DNA of 64,000 nucleotides, taken from positions 62,001-126,000 of the forward strand of contig NZ_JAUSBX010000087.1 in the NCBI RefSeq assembly GCF_030651835.1, in the 5' to 3' direction. Under the pieces are notes generated by a model. It was not told where the DNA came from, made no database searches, and saw nothing but the letters and a program-made list of their open reading frames with translations. Origin of the DNA: Methylicorpusculum sp. GTDB lineage: Bacteria > Pseudomonadota > Gammaproteobacteria > Methylococcales > Methylomonadaceae. Below, piece after piece: positions 26,954 through 36,391 of the stretch (position 1 is its first letter; every line of letters starts with the position of its first letter). The translations under genes and the position numbers were made by a program.

Positions 26954-28153
26954 ATGAAAGATTTCCTTATAGCTCGCCAAGAGATATTCAATCGAAATTT
27001 AGAGATTTCCGCTTATGAAATTCTATTCAGGGGGAAAGACTTTGATCTGAGCCAGGATAATCAGGCCAGTCAAGCAACCCACCAAGTTATCACCGACACC
27101 ATTCTTGAGATAGGCATCAACCGCCTGGTGGGCAACCATAAAGCCTTTATCAATTTCACTACCGGCAATATTCTCGACAAAACACCTCTTGCCCTGCCCA
27201 AAGACCGTGTTGTGATCGAGATTCTCGAAAATACCGTCATCGATCAACGAATCATAGAAAATTTACAGGAATTATCGGAGTCAGGTTACACAATTGCCTT
27301 GGATGATTTCATCTTTTTACCCGAATGGGAACCTTTAGTAAAACTGGCCGACATCATCAAGTTGGACGTCTTGGCCATGGATACCAAGGAGTTAAATCTC
27401 ACCATCGACAGGCTTTCATCCTACAAAGCCCAATTGCTGGCCGAAAAAATTGAAACCCGCCAACAGTTTGAAATGCTGCGTGATCGCGGCTGTCATTACT
27501 TCCAGGGCTTTTTCCTCAGCAAACCCAACATTGTTGAAGGAAAACGCTTAGGCATTGACCAAACCGCCTTGATCAAGTTGTTAGCTACCATCAACAAGCC
27601 TGAAATGGTATTCGATGAGGTCAGCCGTATCATATCGCTGGATGCCACGCTGAGCTTCAAGTTACTTCACTACATCAATTCCGCATTTTTTGCAATTCCA
27701 AACAAGATTTCTTCCATCAAGCAGGCAATCAGCTATCTTGGCCTGATAGAGATAAAACGCTGGACCAACATTATTGCACTCAGTTCTTTATCCAACAAAC
27801 CAAAAGCAATACTGCAAACCACCCTCATCAGAGGCAAAATGTGTGAACAAATTGCCCATTATCTCGGGAAAGATGCTGAATTGTTTTTTTTAATTGGTTT
27901 GTTTTCCAACCTTGATAACCTGATGGATATACCCATAGAGGAAGCTTTGGCGCAATTACCTCTGAGCCGCGATGTCAGCCAGGCCATAATCAACCATGAA
28001 GGGTTCGGTGGAGAATTGTTACTTTACGTTAAATCCTATGAGCAAGGCCTTCCGCAACTGGATACTTTTCAGAATTTGGAAGCCCATTTAATCAACTCCG
28101 CTTTCCTGGACAGCATCACCTGGGCTCAAAGCACTTTGGACAACTTATCATGA
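26954..28153 (+). CDS. EAL-HDOD (YuxH-type) signalling protein
   Basis: A 399-residue cytoplasmic protein with an EAL-like domain (about 1-200) and an HDOD domain (about 205-390). The EAL domain starts with IARQEIFNRNLEISAYEILFRG and contains ALDDF and a QGFFLSKP end, but it lacks several metal-binding acids of true phosphodiesterases, as is usual in the YuxH group. The HDOD half (FKLLHYINSAFF) lacks the HD catalytic residues and is a protein-interaction module. The role is probably regulatory. The end overlaps the rhodanese gene by 4 bases. Confidence 0.9.
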   Translation: MKDFLIARQEIFNRNLEISAYEILFRGKDFDLSQDNQASQATHQVITDTILEIGINRLVGNHKAFINFTTGNILDKTPLALPKDRVVIEILENTVIDQRIIENLQELSESGYTIALDDFIFLPEWEPLVKLADIIKLDVLAMDTKELNLTIDRLSSYKAQLLAEKIETRQQFEMLRDRGCHYFQGFFLSKPNIVEGKRLGIDQTALIKLLATINKPEMVFDEVSRIISLDATLSFKLLHYINSAFFAIPNKISSIKQAISYLGLIEIKRWTNIIALSSLSNKPKAILQTTLIRGKMCEQIAHYLGKDAELFFLIGLFSNLDNLMDIPIEEALAQLPLSRDVSQAIINHEGFGGELLLYVKSYEQGLPQLDTFQNLEAHLINSAFLDSITWAQSTLDNLS

Positions 28154-28602
28154 TAAAACTTAGAAACGTCATCACCCCGCTACTTTTATTATTCAGTCTG
28201 CTACCGTCATTATTGCCGGCGGATGAATTAAATCAGGTAGACATTGCACAATTGATAGACTTAAGGGACCAGCAAAATGCGTTGATTATCGACATTCGCA
28301 CGCCTCAAGAATGGGCGGCATCCGGACTGATTCCCCAAAGTTATCCGCTGACTTTTTTCGATGCCGATGGCCGTTTTGATATTGACCAATGGCAAGCCAA
28401 ACTGGCTAAATTGCGCACGACTCCGGATCAAGCCGTAGTTTTAGTTTGCAAAAGCGGCAATCGAAGCGCTAAAGCGGGTCAAATACTGACCCAAACCCAG
28501 CAAATGAAAAATCTATATCACTTACAAAAAGGTATAGTGGGCTGGGTTACGGCAGGCAATCCTGTCGCCAGAAACTGTCCCAATCAACTCGCCTGCAGGT
28601 AA
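28150..28602 (+). CDS. Exported rhodanese-domain protein
   Basis: A 150-residue protein with a signal peptide (LLLLFSLLPSLLPADE) and one rhodanese domain. The active-site loop is CKSGNRS with the catalytic cysteine, matching single-domain thiosulphate sulphurtransferases. It probably acts in the periplasm on sulphane sulphur or as a redox or sulphur carrier; the acceptor is unknown. It overlaps the EAL-HDOD gene by 4 bases and hflD follows 8 bases later, so it is in a transcript of mixed functions. Confidence 0.88.
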   Translation: MIKLRNVITPLLLLFSLLPSLLPADELNQVDIAQLIDLRDQQNALIIDIRTPQEWAASGLIPQSYPLTFFDADGRFDIDQWQAKLAKLRTTPDQAVVLVCKSGNRSAKAGQILTQTQQMKNLYHLQKGIVGWVTAGNPVARNCPNQLACR

Positions 28603-28610
28603 CACTATCC

Positions 28611-29234
28611 ATGCATCTGAATACCATTAAAAATCAAGCCATCGCTTTAGCCGGAGTTGCTCAATCGGCAGCTTTGGTGCAACAACTTGCAACCCAGGGA
28701 AAAACCGACCAATCCGCATTAGAAAACAGCGTTGCCAGTATTTTGAAAATAGAGTCTGACTCCGTCGAGGCTATTTTCAATGGCTTGAGCGGTATCAAGC
28801 TGGGCCTGGAACAACTGAATCAACAACTGAACGGCTTTCAAATTTCCAATCCTGAACAAGCCCGCTATGCGGCTTCGCTGGTCTTTCTGGAAAAGCAATT
28901 GTCTAAACGGCCGGATTTATTGAAAACCATCAGCCAAGGCATAGAAAAAGCACAGCAACAGCGCGATCATTTCGGTTTACTGCATGAAAATGTGTTTGCC
29001 AATTTAGGCGACACCTATCACAACACGATCAGTACCCTGCAACCCCGCATCATGGTGAACGGCGAACAGAACTATTTAAGTCAGCCTGAAATCGTCAACA
29101 AAATCCGTACACTTCTGCTGGCAGGTATCCGTGCAGCAATGTTGTGGCGACAATGTGGCGGCACCCGCTGGAAATTTCTTTTTTACCGCAAAAAATTACA
29201 AGCAGAAATTGAAAATCTGTTGAAACAAATTTAG
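28611..29234 (+). CDS. hflD: HflD-family protein
   Basis: A 207-residue all-helical protein matching HflD (high frequency of lysogenisation protein D), from NQAIALAGVAQSAALVQQLA at the N-terminus to the basic, membrane-facing tail. In E. coli HflD is peripheral to the inner membrane and binds lambda CII; its housekeeping role is not settled. It normally sits between mnmA and purB, but here it lies between a rhodanese gene and an ABC transporter, so the usual neighbours are missing. Confidence 0.88.
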   Translation: MHLNTIKNQAIALAGVAQSAALVQQLATQGKTDQSALENSVASILKIESDSVEAIFNGLSGIKLGLEQLNQQLNGFQISNPEQARYAASLVFLEKQLSKRPDLLKTISQGIEKAQQQRDHFGLLHENVFANLGDTYHNTISTLQPRIMVNGEQNYLSQPEIVNKIRTLLLAGIRAAMLWRQCGGTRWKFLFYRKKLQAEIENLLKQI

Positions 29235-29245
29235 TCCATTACTTC

Positions 29246-30199
29246 ATGAAGCTGATAGAAGCTGAAAATCTATACCGTTATTACGGCAAACACTGTGCTG
29301 TTCATGATCTCAGCTTTTCATTAGCCCGAGGGGATGTCCTGGGTTTTCTGGGACCTAACGGCGCGGGCAAAACAACGACGATGCAGATGTTGTGCGGCAA
29401 TCTGGCCCCCAGTGCCGGCAGAATCATCATCAATGGCCACGACCTGCTGGACTCACCGGTAGCCGCTAAACGCAACATCGGCTATTTGCCAGACACGCCG
29501 CCGCTTTACCGCGAATTGACGGTGGATGAATTTCTAAGCTATTGCGCACAACTGCATCAGGTTCCACGCGATCAAATCAAACCGGCAACGACAACGGCCA
29601 AGGAGAAATGCGGTCTGACCAGCGTATCCGACCGACTGATCGCACATTTATCGAAGGGATACCAGCAGCGGGTAGGCATTGCTCAGGCGATTTTACATAG
29701 CCCCGACATCATTATTCTGGACGAACCGACTGTCGGACTTGATCCTATCCAAATCAGGGAAATTCGTAGTTTAATTCGCGAACTGGGCCAGGCTCATGGC
29801 GTAATCTTATCCACACACATTTTGAGCGAAGTTCAGGAATCATGTACGCATGTGCAAATTATTCAGGAAGGCCGGTTGATCCTGCATGAAACGATAAAAG
29901 GTCTCGAACAGCATATGAAAATGGCGACGGTTGAATTGACAACGCGAATTCCTGTCAATGCTGATTTATTAAAATCCTTGTCAGGCGTGTTATCAATTGA
30001 AATTCTGGCACCTTGCAAAATACAGGTACATTACGACAGCAGCCACGACCCGTCAGAGCAAATTGCATCGTTGACGATAGCTCAAGGCTGGGGCTTGCAG
30101 GAAATAAGTCCGATTAAACGCAGCATGGAAGATATATTTATTGCCCTCACCCAGGCGGCATCAGACAACAGTGCAAACACCAGGGATTCCCTGCCATGA
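29246..30199 (+). CDS. ABC transporter ATPase, Gld type
   Basis: A 317-residue ABC ATPase with Walker A GPNGAGKTT, the signature LSKGYQQRVG, Walker B IIILDEPTVGLD and a switch histidine in STHILSEV, all intact. The C-terminal extension of about 80 residues is typical of the GldA/CcmA-like export group. It works with the permease and the auxiliary protein encoded directly downstream; its stop overlaps the permease start by 4 bases. Substrate unknown. In gliding Bacteroidetes GldAFG is needed for motility, but in gammaproteobacteria the role is not defined. Confidence 0.92.
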   Translation: MKLIEAENLYRYYGKHCAVHDLSFSLARGDVLGFLGPNGAGKTTTMQMLCGNLAPSAGRIIINGHDLLDSPVAAKRNIGYLPDTPPLYRELTVDEFLSYCAQLHQVPRDQIKPATTTAKEKCGLTSVSDRLIAHLSKGYQQRVGIAQAILHSPDIIILDEPTVGLDPIQIREIRSLIRELGQAHGVILSTHILSEVQESCTHVQIIQEGRLILHETIKGLEQHMKMATVELTTRIPVNADLLKSLSGVLSIEILAPCKIQVHYDSSHDPSEQIASLTIAQGWGLQEISPIKRSMEDIFIALTQAASDNSANTRDSLP

Positions 30200-30942
30200 T
30201 TCGCACGATTGCCCTAAGGGAATTTAAAACACTGTTTTTATCGCCGCTGGCCTGGACAATACTGGCAATTATCCAGTTCATTCTGGCCTATCTGTTTTTG
30301 ACTCAGGTTGAAACATTCATCAGGGTTCAACCTGAGCTGGCAACGATAGAAAACGCCCCTGGCTTGACCGATATTGTCGTGACACCGCTTTACAGTAATG
30401 CTGCGATCATATTGATGCTGGTCACACCTTTATTGACCATGCGTCTGATTTGTGAAGAACGCCGGAATAAAACGCTGCCTCTTTTGCTGTCCGCACCGGT
30501 ATCGAATACACAAATCATTCTCGGCAAATATCTGGGCATTATGGGGCTATTTTTTATAATGACCCTGCTGATCAGTCTGATGCCTTTATCCTTGTTAACC
30601 GGCGGCACGCTGGATTACGGAAAATGCCTGGCCAACCTGCTCGCCTTGTTTTTGTTGCTGTCGGCATTTACCTCGACCGGACTGTATATGTCCTGTATTG
30701 CCGGGCACCCGATCATTGCGGCTTTAGGCGCATTTGGTTTGCTGCTGCTGTTGTGGATAATGGATTTATCGACTGGCATCAAAGATCAACACAGCGAATT
30801 ATTTGAGTACTTATCGCTGCTAAAGCATTTTCAAATGATACAAACAGGGCTGATCCGGAGCGTAGATCTAATTTACTTCGCGATTTTTATCCTGCTGTTT
30901 TTGATACTCAGCATCCGCAATCTGGATAACGAGCGCCTGTAA
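30196..30942 (+). CDS. ABC-2 type permease, GldF-like
   Basis: A 248-residue permease with six hydrophobic segments. It starts IRTIALREFKTLFLSPLAW, the usual opening of the ABC-2 family, with a large first periplasmic loop (TQVETFIRVQPELATIENAP). It pairs with the ATPase upstream (ATGA overlap) and is followed 2 bases later by the GldG-like gene. Together they form a single exporter module. Confidence 0.9.
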   Translation: MIRTIALREFKTLFLSPLAWTILAIIQFILAYLFLTQVETFIRVQPELATIENAPGLTDIVVTPLYSNAAIILMLVTPLLTMRLICEERRNKTLPLLLSAPVSNTQIILGKYLGIMGLFFIMTLLISLMPLSLLTGGTLDYGKCLANLLALFLLLSAFTSTGLYMSCIAGHPIIAALGAFGLLLLLWIMDLSTGIKDQHSELFEYLSLLKHFQMIQTGLIRSVDLIYFAIFILLFLILSIRNLDNERL

Positions 30943-30944
30943 AC

Positions 30945-32291
30945 ATGAAACTGAGCCGCTCTATCCACCGCAAATTACGCATCAAAAACAGTCTGATCAC
31001 GTGTCTGCTGATTTCACTGCTGGCTGGTTTGGCCTGGTTCAGCACCCAGTTTAATGCGCAGTGGGACATCACCGTCAATGCTGTCAACACGCTGTCGCCC
31101 GCCACGCAAAATGTGCTGAATTCATTGCACAGCCCTGTCAAAATAAGCGCTTATATCAAAAGAGATCCTTCGCTGCGCGCTCAGATCGCCCAACTTGTCG
31201 CGCGTTATACCGATTATAAACCGGACCTGACGCTCAGCTTCATTGACCCGGATTCCAATCCGAACCAAGCGCGTGAATTAAACATTGCATCGACCGGCAC
31301 GCTGTTTGTCGACTATCAAGATCGACGCGAACGCATTAACTATCTTGATGAATCAACCTTAACCAATGCACTCACGCAACTGGCCTATGGCAATGATCGC
31401 TGGATCAGCGTTTTAACCGGTCATGGCGAGCGCGCCATAGACGGCCGTGCCAATTTCGATTGGGGTCAATTCGGGCAAGAACTGACCAAGCGCAACATCA
31501 AAGCACAGACATTGAATCTGGCTGAAATGCCAGCCATCCCCGATAACGCTCAATTGCTCATCTTGGCCAGTCCTACCGTCAAGCTGTTGCCCGGTGAAAT
31601 CAACATTATCAAGCAGTTTCTCGATCAAGGCGGCCATTTTCTCTGGTTATATGATCCTGACAGCGCCGGCCAACCCGAATTGGAAAGCTATCTGGGAATC
31701 ACCCGACTGCCCGGCACCGTCATGGACACCCAAGCGTTGCTCTATGGAGTCAACGATGCTTCATTTGTCCTGATTGGCCGCTATCCGCCTCATCCACTGA
31801 CGCAAAACTTTCAGTTAATGACCCTTTTTCCTCAAAGCGCAGCGCTGGAGAGTCAAAATTCCACTGTATTTGATACTCAGGCATGGCTACAAAGTTCTGA
31901 AAAGTCATGGACAGAAACCGGTAGCCTGAGTGCCGATGCTGTTTTCAACGCGGGAGATCTTGAAAAACTGGGCCCCTTGGCAATTGCCTATGCCTTGAAA
32001 CGTGAAATAGAAGGCCGTAAAGAACAACGCATTCTGGTGATGGGTGATGGCGATTTTATTGCCAATGCTTTTATCGGCAATGTCGGCAATGCTGACCTGG
32101 GCCTTAGGATCATCAACTGGTTAACCGGCGATGACCGCATGGTCGCCATCCCTATCAAAAAAGCACCGGATAAAGAACTGCTGTTGCCTCCGGTTGCCGT
32201 CGCCGTGATGGGTTTTGGCTTTTTGCTGATCATTCCGGCCGTATTGATCATTAGCGGTCTACTGATCTGGCGTAAGCGTAAACGCCGCTAA
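30945..32291 (+). CDS. GldG-like ABC auxiliary protein
   Basis: A 448-residue protein anchored by one N-terminal helix (about 18-36) and one C-terminal helix (about 418-442), with a long periplasmic ABC_transp_aux domain between. Typical segments are KISAYIKRDPSLRAQI and VLTGHGERAIDGRANFD. It completes the Gld-type ABC module as the third gene, 2 bases after the permease. The large domain is thought to take part in substrate handling; no catalytic residues are recognised. Confidence 0.9.
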   Translation: MKLSRSIHRKLRIKNSLITCLLISLLAGLAWFSTQFNAQWDITVNAVNTLSPATQNVLNSLHSPVKISAYIKRDPSLRAQIAQLVARYTDYKPDLTLSFIDPDSNPNQARELNIASTGTLFVDYQDRRERINYLDESTLTNALTQLAYGNDRWISVLTGHGERAIDGRANFDWGQFGQELTKRNIKAQTLNLAEMPAIPDNAQLLILASPTVKLLPGEINIIKQFLDQGGHFLWLYDPDSAGQPELESYLGITRLPGTVMDTQALLYGVNDASFVLIGRYPPHPLTQNFQLMTLFPQSAALESQNSTVFDTQAWLQSSEKSWTETGSLSADAVFNAGDLEKLGPLAIAYALKREIEGRKEQRILVMGDGDFIANAFIGNVGNADLGLRIINWLTGDDRMVAIPIKKAPDKELLLPPVAVAVMGFGFLLIIPAVLIISGLLIWRKRKRR

Positions 32292-32346
32292 CGGATTGTT
32301 TACTACTCACTCCCCATTTTATTGTTCCTCAAAAAAAGACCTTGCC

Positions 32347-33162
32347 ATGCCTGAATTACCGGAAGTTGAAACAACACGACGTGGAATCCAATCCCATTTG
32401 GAAGGCAACGTCATTCAATCGGTTTGCGTCAGAGAATCACGTTTTCGCTGGCCGGTCACCGATGATCTACAACACATTTTGCCGGGACTGACCATCACGC
32501 ATATAGCCAGAAGAGGCAAATACCTGCTGCTGAACACGGCATCGGGAACCTTGATCATTCATCTGGGCATGTCAGGCAGCCTGAGAATTGTGACGAACGG
32601 CATACCGCCCCAAAAACATGACCATATCGATTTTATATTCGCAGGCAACCTGCTGCTAAGGTTTAATGACCCGCGCCGGTTTGGGGCTGTGTTATGGACC
32701 GAGAAACCGGTTAATGAACATCCCTTGTTAAAAGATCTGGGGCCGGAACCGCTGGAAAGTGAATTTAACGGCGAACATCTTTATCATCAGTCGAAAAATA
32801 AAAGTCTGGCGGCAAAATCCTTCATCATGGACAGCCATACCGTCGTCGGGGTCGGAAATATTTACGCGAATGAGGCATTATTCATGGCCGGCATAAAGCC
32901 TACCCGCGCCGCGGGAAAGATCAGCCTGACCCGCTACCGCCACTTGGCCGATTGCATTCGGCTGGTACTGCAAAATGCTATTTCGCAGGGCGGCACCACC
33001 TTGAGAGACTTTGTCAATGAGGACGGAAAACCGGGCTATTTCAAGCAGCAGTTGAAAGTTTACGGACGGGGTGGTGAACCTTGCACGCTGTGTTTAAGTC
33101 CGCTCACCGAGATAAGAATCAGTAATCGAACCACTGTCTTCTGCAGTCATTGCCAGACATAA
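32347..33162 (+). CDS. mutM: Formamidopyrimidine-DNA glycosylase (Fpg/MutM)
   Basis: The ORF opens at 32296, but mature Fpg must begin MPELPEVE, since the proline after Met is the catalytic nucleophile, so the start is the ATG at 32347 (271 residues). It removes oxidised purines such as 8-oxoguanine and cuts at the abasic site. The conserved lysine region (RRGKYLLL), the helix-two-turn-helix (VGVGNIYANEALF) and the C-terminal zinc finger (CTLC and CSHC) are all present. It may be read from the Gld transcript, which ends 55 bases upstream. The gene is convergent with rsfS. Confidence 0.96.
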   Translation: MPELPEVETTRRGIQSHLEGNVIQSVCVRESRFRWPVTDDLQHILPGLTITHIARRGKYLLLNTASGTLIIHLGMSGSLRIVTNGIPPQKHDHIDFIFAGNLLLRFNDPRRFGAVLWTEKPVNEHPLLKDLGPEPLESEFNGEHLYHQSKNKSLAAKSFIMDSHTVVGVGNIYANEALFMAGIKPTRAAGKISLTRYRHLADCIRLVLQNAISQGGTTLRDFVNEDGKPGYFKQQLKVYGRGGEPCTLCLSPLTEIRISNRTTVFCSHCQT

Positions 33163-33259
33163 GCGGCTTTTCGATGTCAACTGAGAACTTCCCGAAACGC
33201 CGAGTTTATACCCGGCACCGGGAACTTGTATGGCTTATTGGTTAAAGCGTTGGATCCAA

Positions 33260-33616
33260 TCAATCCTGCAAGGCATTAACCGCTTCTGCTTTATGCTCAA
33301 TTGACCATAATTTTTCCAATTGATAGAACTGTCTAGCTTGATCGGTCATGACGTGCACGATCACATCTCCCAAATCCAGCAAGACCCAGTCCGACCCCAA
33401 TCCGCCTTCCTGGCCCAACGGTTTATAGCCTTTTTCATTCAATTCGGCCACGACATAATCGACCAGAGATTTCAGGTGTCGATCGGAGGTACCGGTGGCC
33501 AAGACCATATAATCGGTGACAGAGGTTTTGCCTCGCACATCGATTACGGTAATGTTGTGTCCTTTGCGTTCATCCAAAACTTTCTGGACGATCTGTAATA
33601 TTTCTTCTGGTTGCAT
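33260..33616 (-). CDS. rsfS: Ribosomal silencing factor RsfS
   Basis: A 118-residue protein of the RsfS/Iojap family, with the core VIDVRGKTSVTDYMVLATGTSDRH. It binds ribosomal protein uL14 and prevents subunit joining in starved cells. nadD lies 25 bases upstream on the same strand, the standard pairing of these genes, so the operon reads proA-nadD-rsfS. Length is normal. Confidence 0.96.
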   Translation of the reverse strand: MQPEEILQIVQKVLDERKGHNITVIDVRGKTSVTDYMVLATGTSDRHLKSLVDYVVAELNEKGYKPLGQEGGLGSDWVLLDLGDVIVHVMTDQARQFYQLEKLWSIEHKAEAVNALQD

Positions 33617-33641
33617 TCAATTTCCTATGAGAGTGCGCTGA

Positions 33642-34265
33642 TTAGCGCCGATAAAGTTGATTTTGATCAATATAGTTTATGACGGCGTCGGGTAATAAAA
33701 ATCCCGGATTGCGCCCTTCGGCTACCATCTGCCTGATCGCTGTCGCTGAAATATCAAGTAGTGTGACACGCTGGAAAAATAAAGATCCGCAGGCCGTGTC
33801 TTTTAGTTTTTGTATCGAGTCGGTGTAACGCTGTTTTAAAACCTCATTCAGCTCGGCGTAACCCGAGCCAGGTCGGGTCATTACGACCACATGGGCATAA
33901 TCAAACAATGCCTGCCAACGGTACCATTGACAAAGGTGCTCAAAAGCATCGCTACCTATAAAAAGCAGTAACGGCCTGTCCGCAGCCAGCGTCTCACGCA
34001 AAGAGGCCAGCGTGTCGACCATATAAGAAGGCCCGCCTCGGTCGATTTCGCGGGTATCGACCGTCATTCCGGACTGCCCTGCCAATGCGAGTTCCAGCAT
34101 TCTGACCCGCATGTCCGCGGCCACGGAAGGCTCATCACGGTGCGCAGGAATAAAACAGGGAATCAGACGAATTTCATCCAGTTTGAATAGCTCTTTAACT
34201 TCCAGGGCTGTCCGCAAATGGCCGAAATGCACGGGATCAAATGTCCCGCCGTAAACACCTAACAT
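33642..34265 (-). CDS. nadD: Nicotinate-nucleotide adenylyltransferase
   Basis: A 207-residue NadD that joins nicotinate mononucleotide with ATP to give NaAD in NAD synthesis. The nucleotidyltransferase motif GGTFDPVHFGHL and the C-terminal ISATAIR are both intact. Its ATG lies directly against the proA stop with no gap, so translation is coupled, and rsfS follows. Length is normal for the family. Confidence 0.97.
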   Translation of the reverse strand: MLGVYGGTFDPVHFGHLRTALEVKELFKLDEIRLIPCFIPAHRDEPSVAADMRVRMLELALAGQSGMTVDTREIDRGGPSYMVDTLASLRETLAADRPLLLFIGSDAFEHLCQWYRWQALFDYAHVVVMTRPGSGYAELNEVLKQRYTDSIQKLKDTACGSLFFQRVTLLDISATAIRQMVAEGRNPGFLLPDAVINYIDQNQLYRR

Positions 34266-35531
34266 CTATTCGCGTATATGACCATCACCCAGAACAACGT
34301 ATTTGAGTGTCGTCAGGCCTTTAAGCCCAACCGGGCCCCGGGCATGTAATTTGTCGGTACTGATACCGATCTCAGCGCCCAAGCCGTATTCAAACCCATC
34401 GGCAAAACGCGTGGACGCGTTGACCATTACGGAGCTTGAATCGACTTCGCGTAAAAAACGTCGGGCCAGCGTATAATTTTCGGTGACGATAGCATCCGTG
34501 TGGGCCGAACCGTAGCGATGAATATGGTCAATCGCATCATCGATATCCGCCACCACCTTGATTGACAAAATTGGCGCCAGGTATTCGGTAGACCAATCTT
34601 CTTCGGTCGCTCTTAAACAGGGTGTAATAATCGAGCAGGTTTTAAGACAGCCGCGTAACTCCACGCCTTTTTCCCGGTAAATGGCGGCTAGCTTAGGCAA
34701 TAAAGTAACGGCAATACCTTTTGCAATCAGCAAGGTTTCCATTGCATTACAAACGCCATAACGGTGAGTTTTTGCGTTGACGGCAATAGCCAAAGCCTTT
34801 TCATGATCAGCGGTATTGTCGATGTAGACATGGCAAATGCCGTCCAGATGCTTGATAACCGGAATCGTCGCTTCTTTGGTAATGCGTTCGATCAAACTTT
34901 TACCGCCACGAGGCACGATGACATCAACAAAGTCGGACATCGTGATCAATTCGCCCACAGCAGCCCTATCGATGGTTTCCACCACCTGCACCGCAGTAGC
35001 AGGCAGACCGGCAGCCTCCAATCCTTTGCTGATACACGAGGAGATGGCTTTATTGGAATGAATAGATTCGGAACCGCCTCTTAGAATGCATGCATTACCG
35101 GATTTGAGGCACAACGCGGCGGCATCGACCGTCACATTGGGGCGAGATTCATAAACGATGCCGATTACCCCCAAAGGCACCCGCATTTGTCCCACCTGAA
35201 TACCACTGGGTCTGTAGGTCAGATCGGTGATTTCTCCGACAGGATCCGCCAACGCGGCCACTTGCTTTAACCCTTCGACCATTGACTTAATCCCTGAAGC
35301 CTTGAATTCCAGCCTGTCCAGCAAAGCCGAATCCAGTCCGCTATCCCTGCCTTTTTGTACGTCTTTGAGATTTTCCTCAATCAGCCAATCAGCATGCGTT
35401 TCGAGCATCTCTGCAATCTTCAACAAAGCCTCATTCTTCTTACCGCTGTCGGCGCGACTGATTTCTCTACCCGCTTTTCTGGCCTCACGCCCAAGGTTAA
35501 GCATGTATTCTTTGGTATTCACGTCGCTCAC
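34266..35531 (-). CDS. proA: Glutamate-5-semialdehyde dehydrogenase
   Basis: A 421-residue ProA that reduces gamma-glutamyl phosphate to glutamate-5-semialdehyde with NADPH in proline synthesis. The aldehyde dehydrogenase fold is clear: [17 protein letters not shown] for cofactor binding and the catalytic cysteine in [13 protein letters not shown]. proB is not adjacent, so the first step is encoded elsewhere. It is the first gene of the proA-nadD-rsfS run. Confidence 0.97.
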   Translation of the reverse strand: MSDVNTKEYMLNLGREARKAGREISRADSGKKNEALLKIAEMLETHADWLIEENLKDVQKGRDSGLDSALLDRLEFKASGIKSMVEGLKQVAALADPVGEITDLTYRPSGIQVGQMRVPLGVIGIVYESRPNVTVDAAALCLKSGNACILRGGSESIHSNKAISSCISKGLEAAGLPATAVQVVETIDRAAVGELITMSDFVDVIVPRGGKSLIERITKEATIPVIKHLDGICHVYIDNTADHEKALAIAVNAKTHRYGVCNAMETLLIAKGIAVTLLPKLAAIYREKGVELRGCLKTCSIITPCLRATEEDWSTEYLAPILSIKVVADIDDAIDHIHRYGSAHTDAIVTENYTLARRFLREVDSSSVMVNASTRFADGFEYGLGAEIGISTDKLHARGPVGLKGLTTLKYVVLGDGHIRE

Positions 35532-35599
35532 TCTTATACTTAAATAGTCGCGGCATTATATCGGCAGAAGGCAATCTTTAACAGCACAAGACGCTGAAC

Positions 35600-35751
35600 C
35601 AGCAGCAATTCTCAATTTGAAAGGAAAAAAGGCTGGGGGAAGTTTTTCGAGGATGTCGGCAGCAGGGATGCAGCAGACAAGCCCCCTGGAAGGGTTTACG
35701 GCGATCCTCGAAAGGCTTTTTCCAGCCCAAAAGGAGCTGGAATTGCTGCTG
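35600..35751. repeat. Imperfect palindromic element, copy 1 (about 152 bp)
   Basis: Ends are CAGCAGCAATTC (35600-35611) and its inverted copy GAATTGCTGCTG (35740-35751). Inside, a second imperfect inverted repeat pairs AAGGCTGGGGGAAG...TTCGAGGAT with GATCCTCGAAAGGC...CCAGCCC. The interior contains GTCGGCAGCAGGGATG and GGGTTTACGGCG. A second copy is at 47972-48132. No transposase is encoded; the ORF 35556-35792 simply crosses the element. Confidence 0.85.
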
Positions 35752-35799
35752 AACCAGGATCTATCCCCGTTATTCATTAAAACTTGAGTCAAGCACCCT

Positions 35800-36237
35800 A
35801 TGAAAAAACTGATTTACCTCGCGGTTCTTGCCGCCCTGATATTCGGCGCCCTGGAACAAAAAGGCAGCTTTATCCCCAACAGTGCGATGGAATCGCTCAA
35901 TGGCGACAACATCGAGCTTGAAAGCGCGTTCTCAAACAGGCAAAGCAATATTCAAGTTCAAGGAGAAGGTCTGGTAACCCGACTCTTGCCTGACGACCTT
36001 AAGGGTTCAAGACACCAGCGTTTCATTCTGCAGATCAATGATCACCAAACCCTCTTGATAGCGCACAATATCGATCTTGCACCCAAAATCCATGATTTAA
36101 AAGAAGGGGATACCGTAGCGTTTTACGGCGAATACGAATGGAATTCAAAAGGGGGCGTCCTTCACTGGACGCACCATGACCCAAGAGGCCGGCACAGCTC
36201 GGGATGGTTAAAACACCAGGGACAGACTTATCAATGA
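35800..36237 (+). CDS. DUF3465 family protein
   Basis: A 145-residue protein with an N-terminal hydrophobic segment (LIYLAVLAALIFGALEQ) serving as signal or anchor, then a DUF3465 domain. Matching segments are GEGLVTRLLPDDLKGSRHQRFILQ and the histidine-rich end LHWTHHDPRGRHSSGWL. The fold resembles OB-like nucleotide-binding proteins, but function is unknown. It stands between a palindromic element and the UbiB-family gene. Confidence 0.8.
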   Translation: MKKLIYLAVLAALIFGALEQKGSFIPNSAMESLNGDNIELESAFSNRQSNIQVQGEGLVTRLLPDDLKGSRHQRFILQINDHQTLLIAHNIDLAPKIHDLKEGDTVAFYGEYEWNSKGGVLHWTHHDPRGRHSSGWLKHQGQTYQ

Positions 36238-36391
36238 TGCAGACTCAGTCATCATTTGAATCTCGTAACTACTCGCATGCGCCTATTAGAAGTTAAAACT
36301 AGGAATTGCAGTCTCTGTCTATCGATACAGGACCCATAGCTATTAAAACGTTATAATCCGGTTATCGTGAATTCATCGAGAACGCTAAACA

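Noticed and set aside
35556-35792. 78-residue minus-strand ORF
   Set aside because: It is contained in the palindromic element and has no protein-like features.
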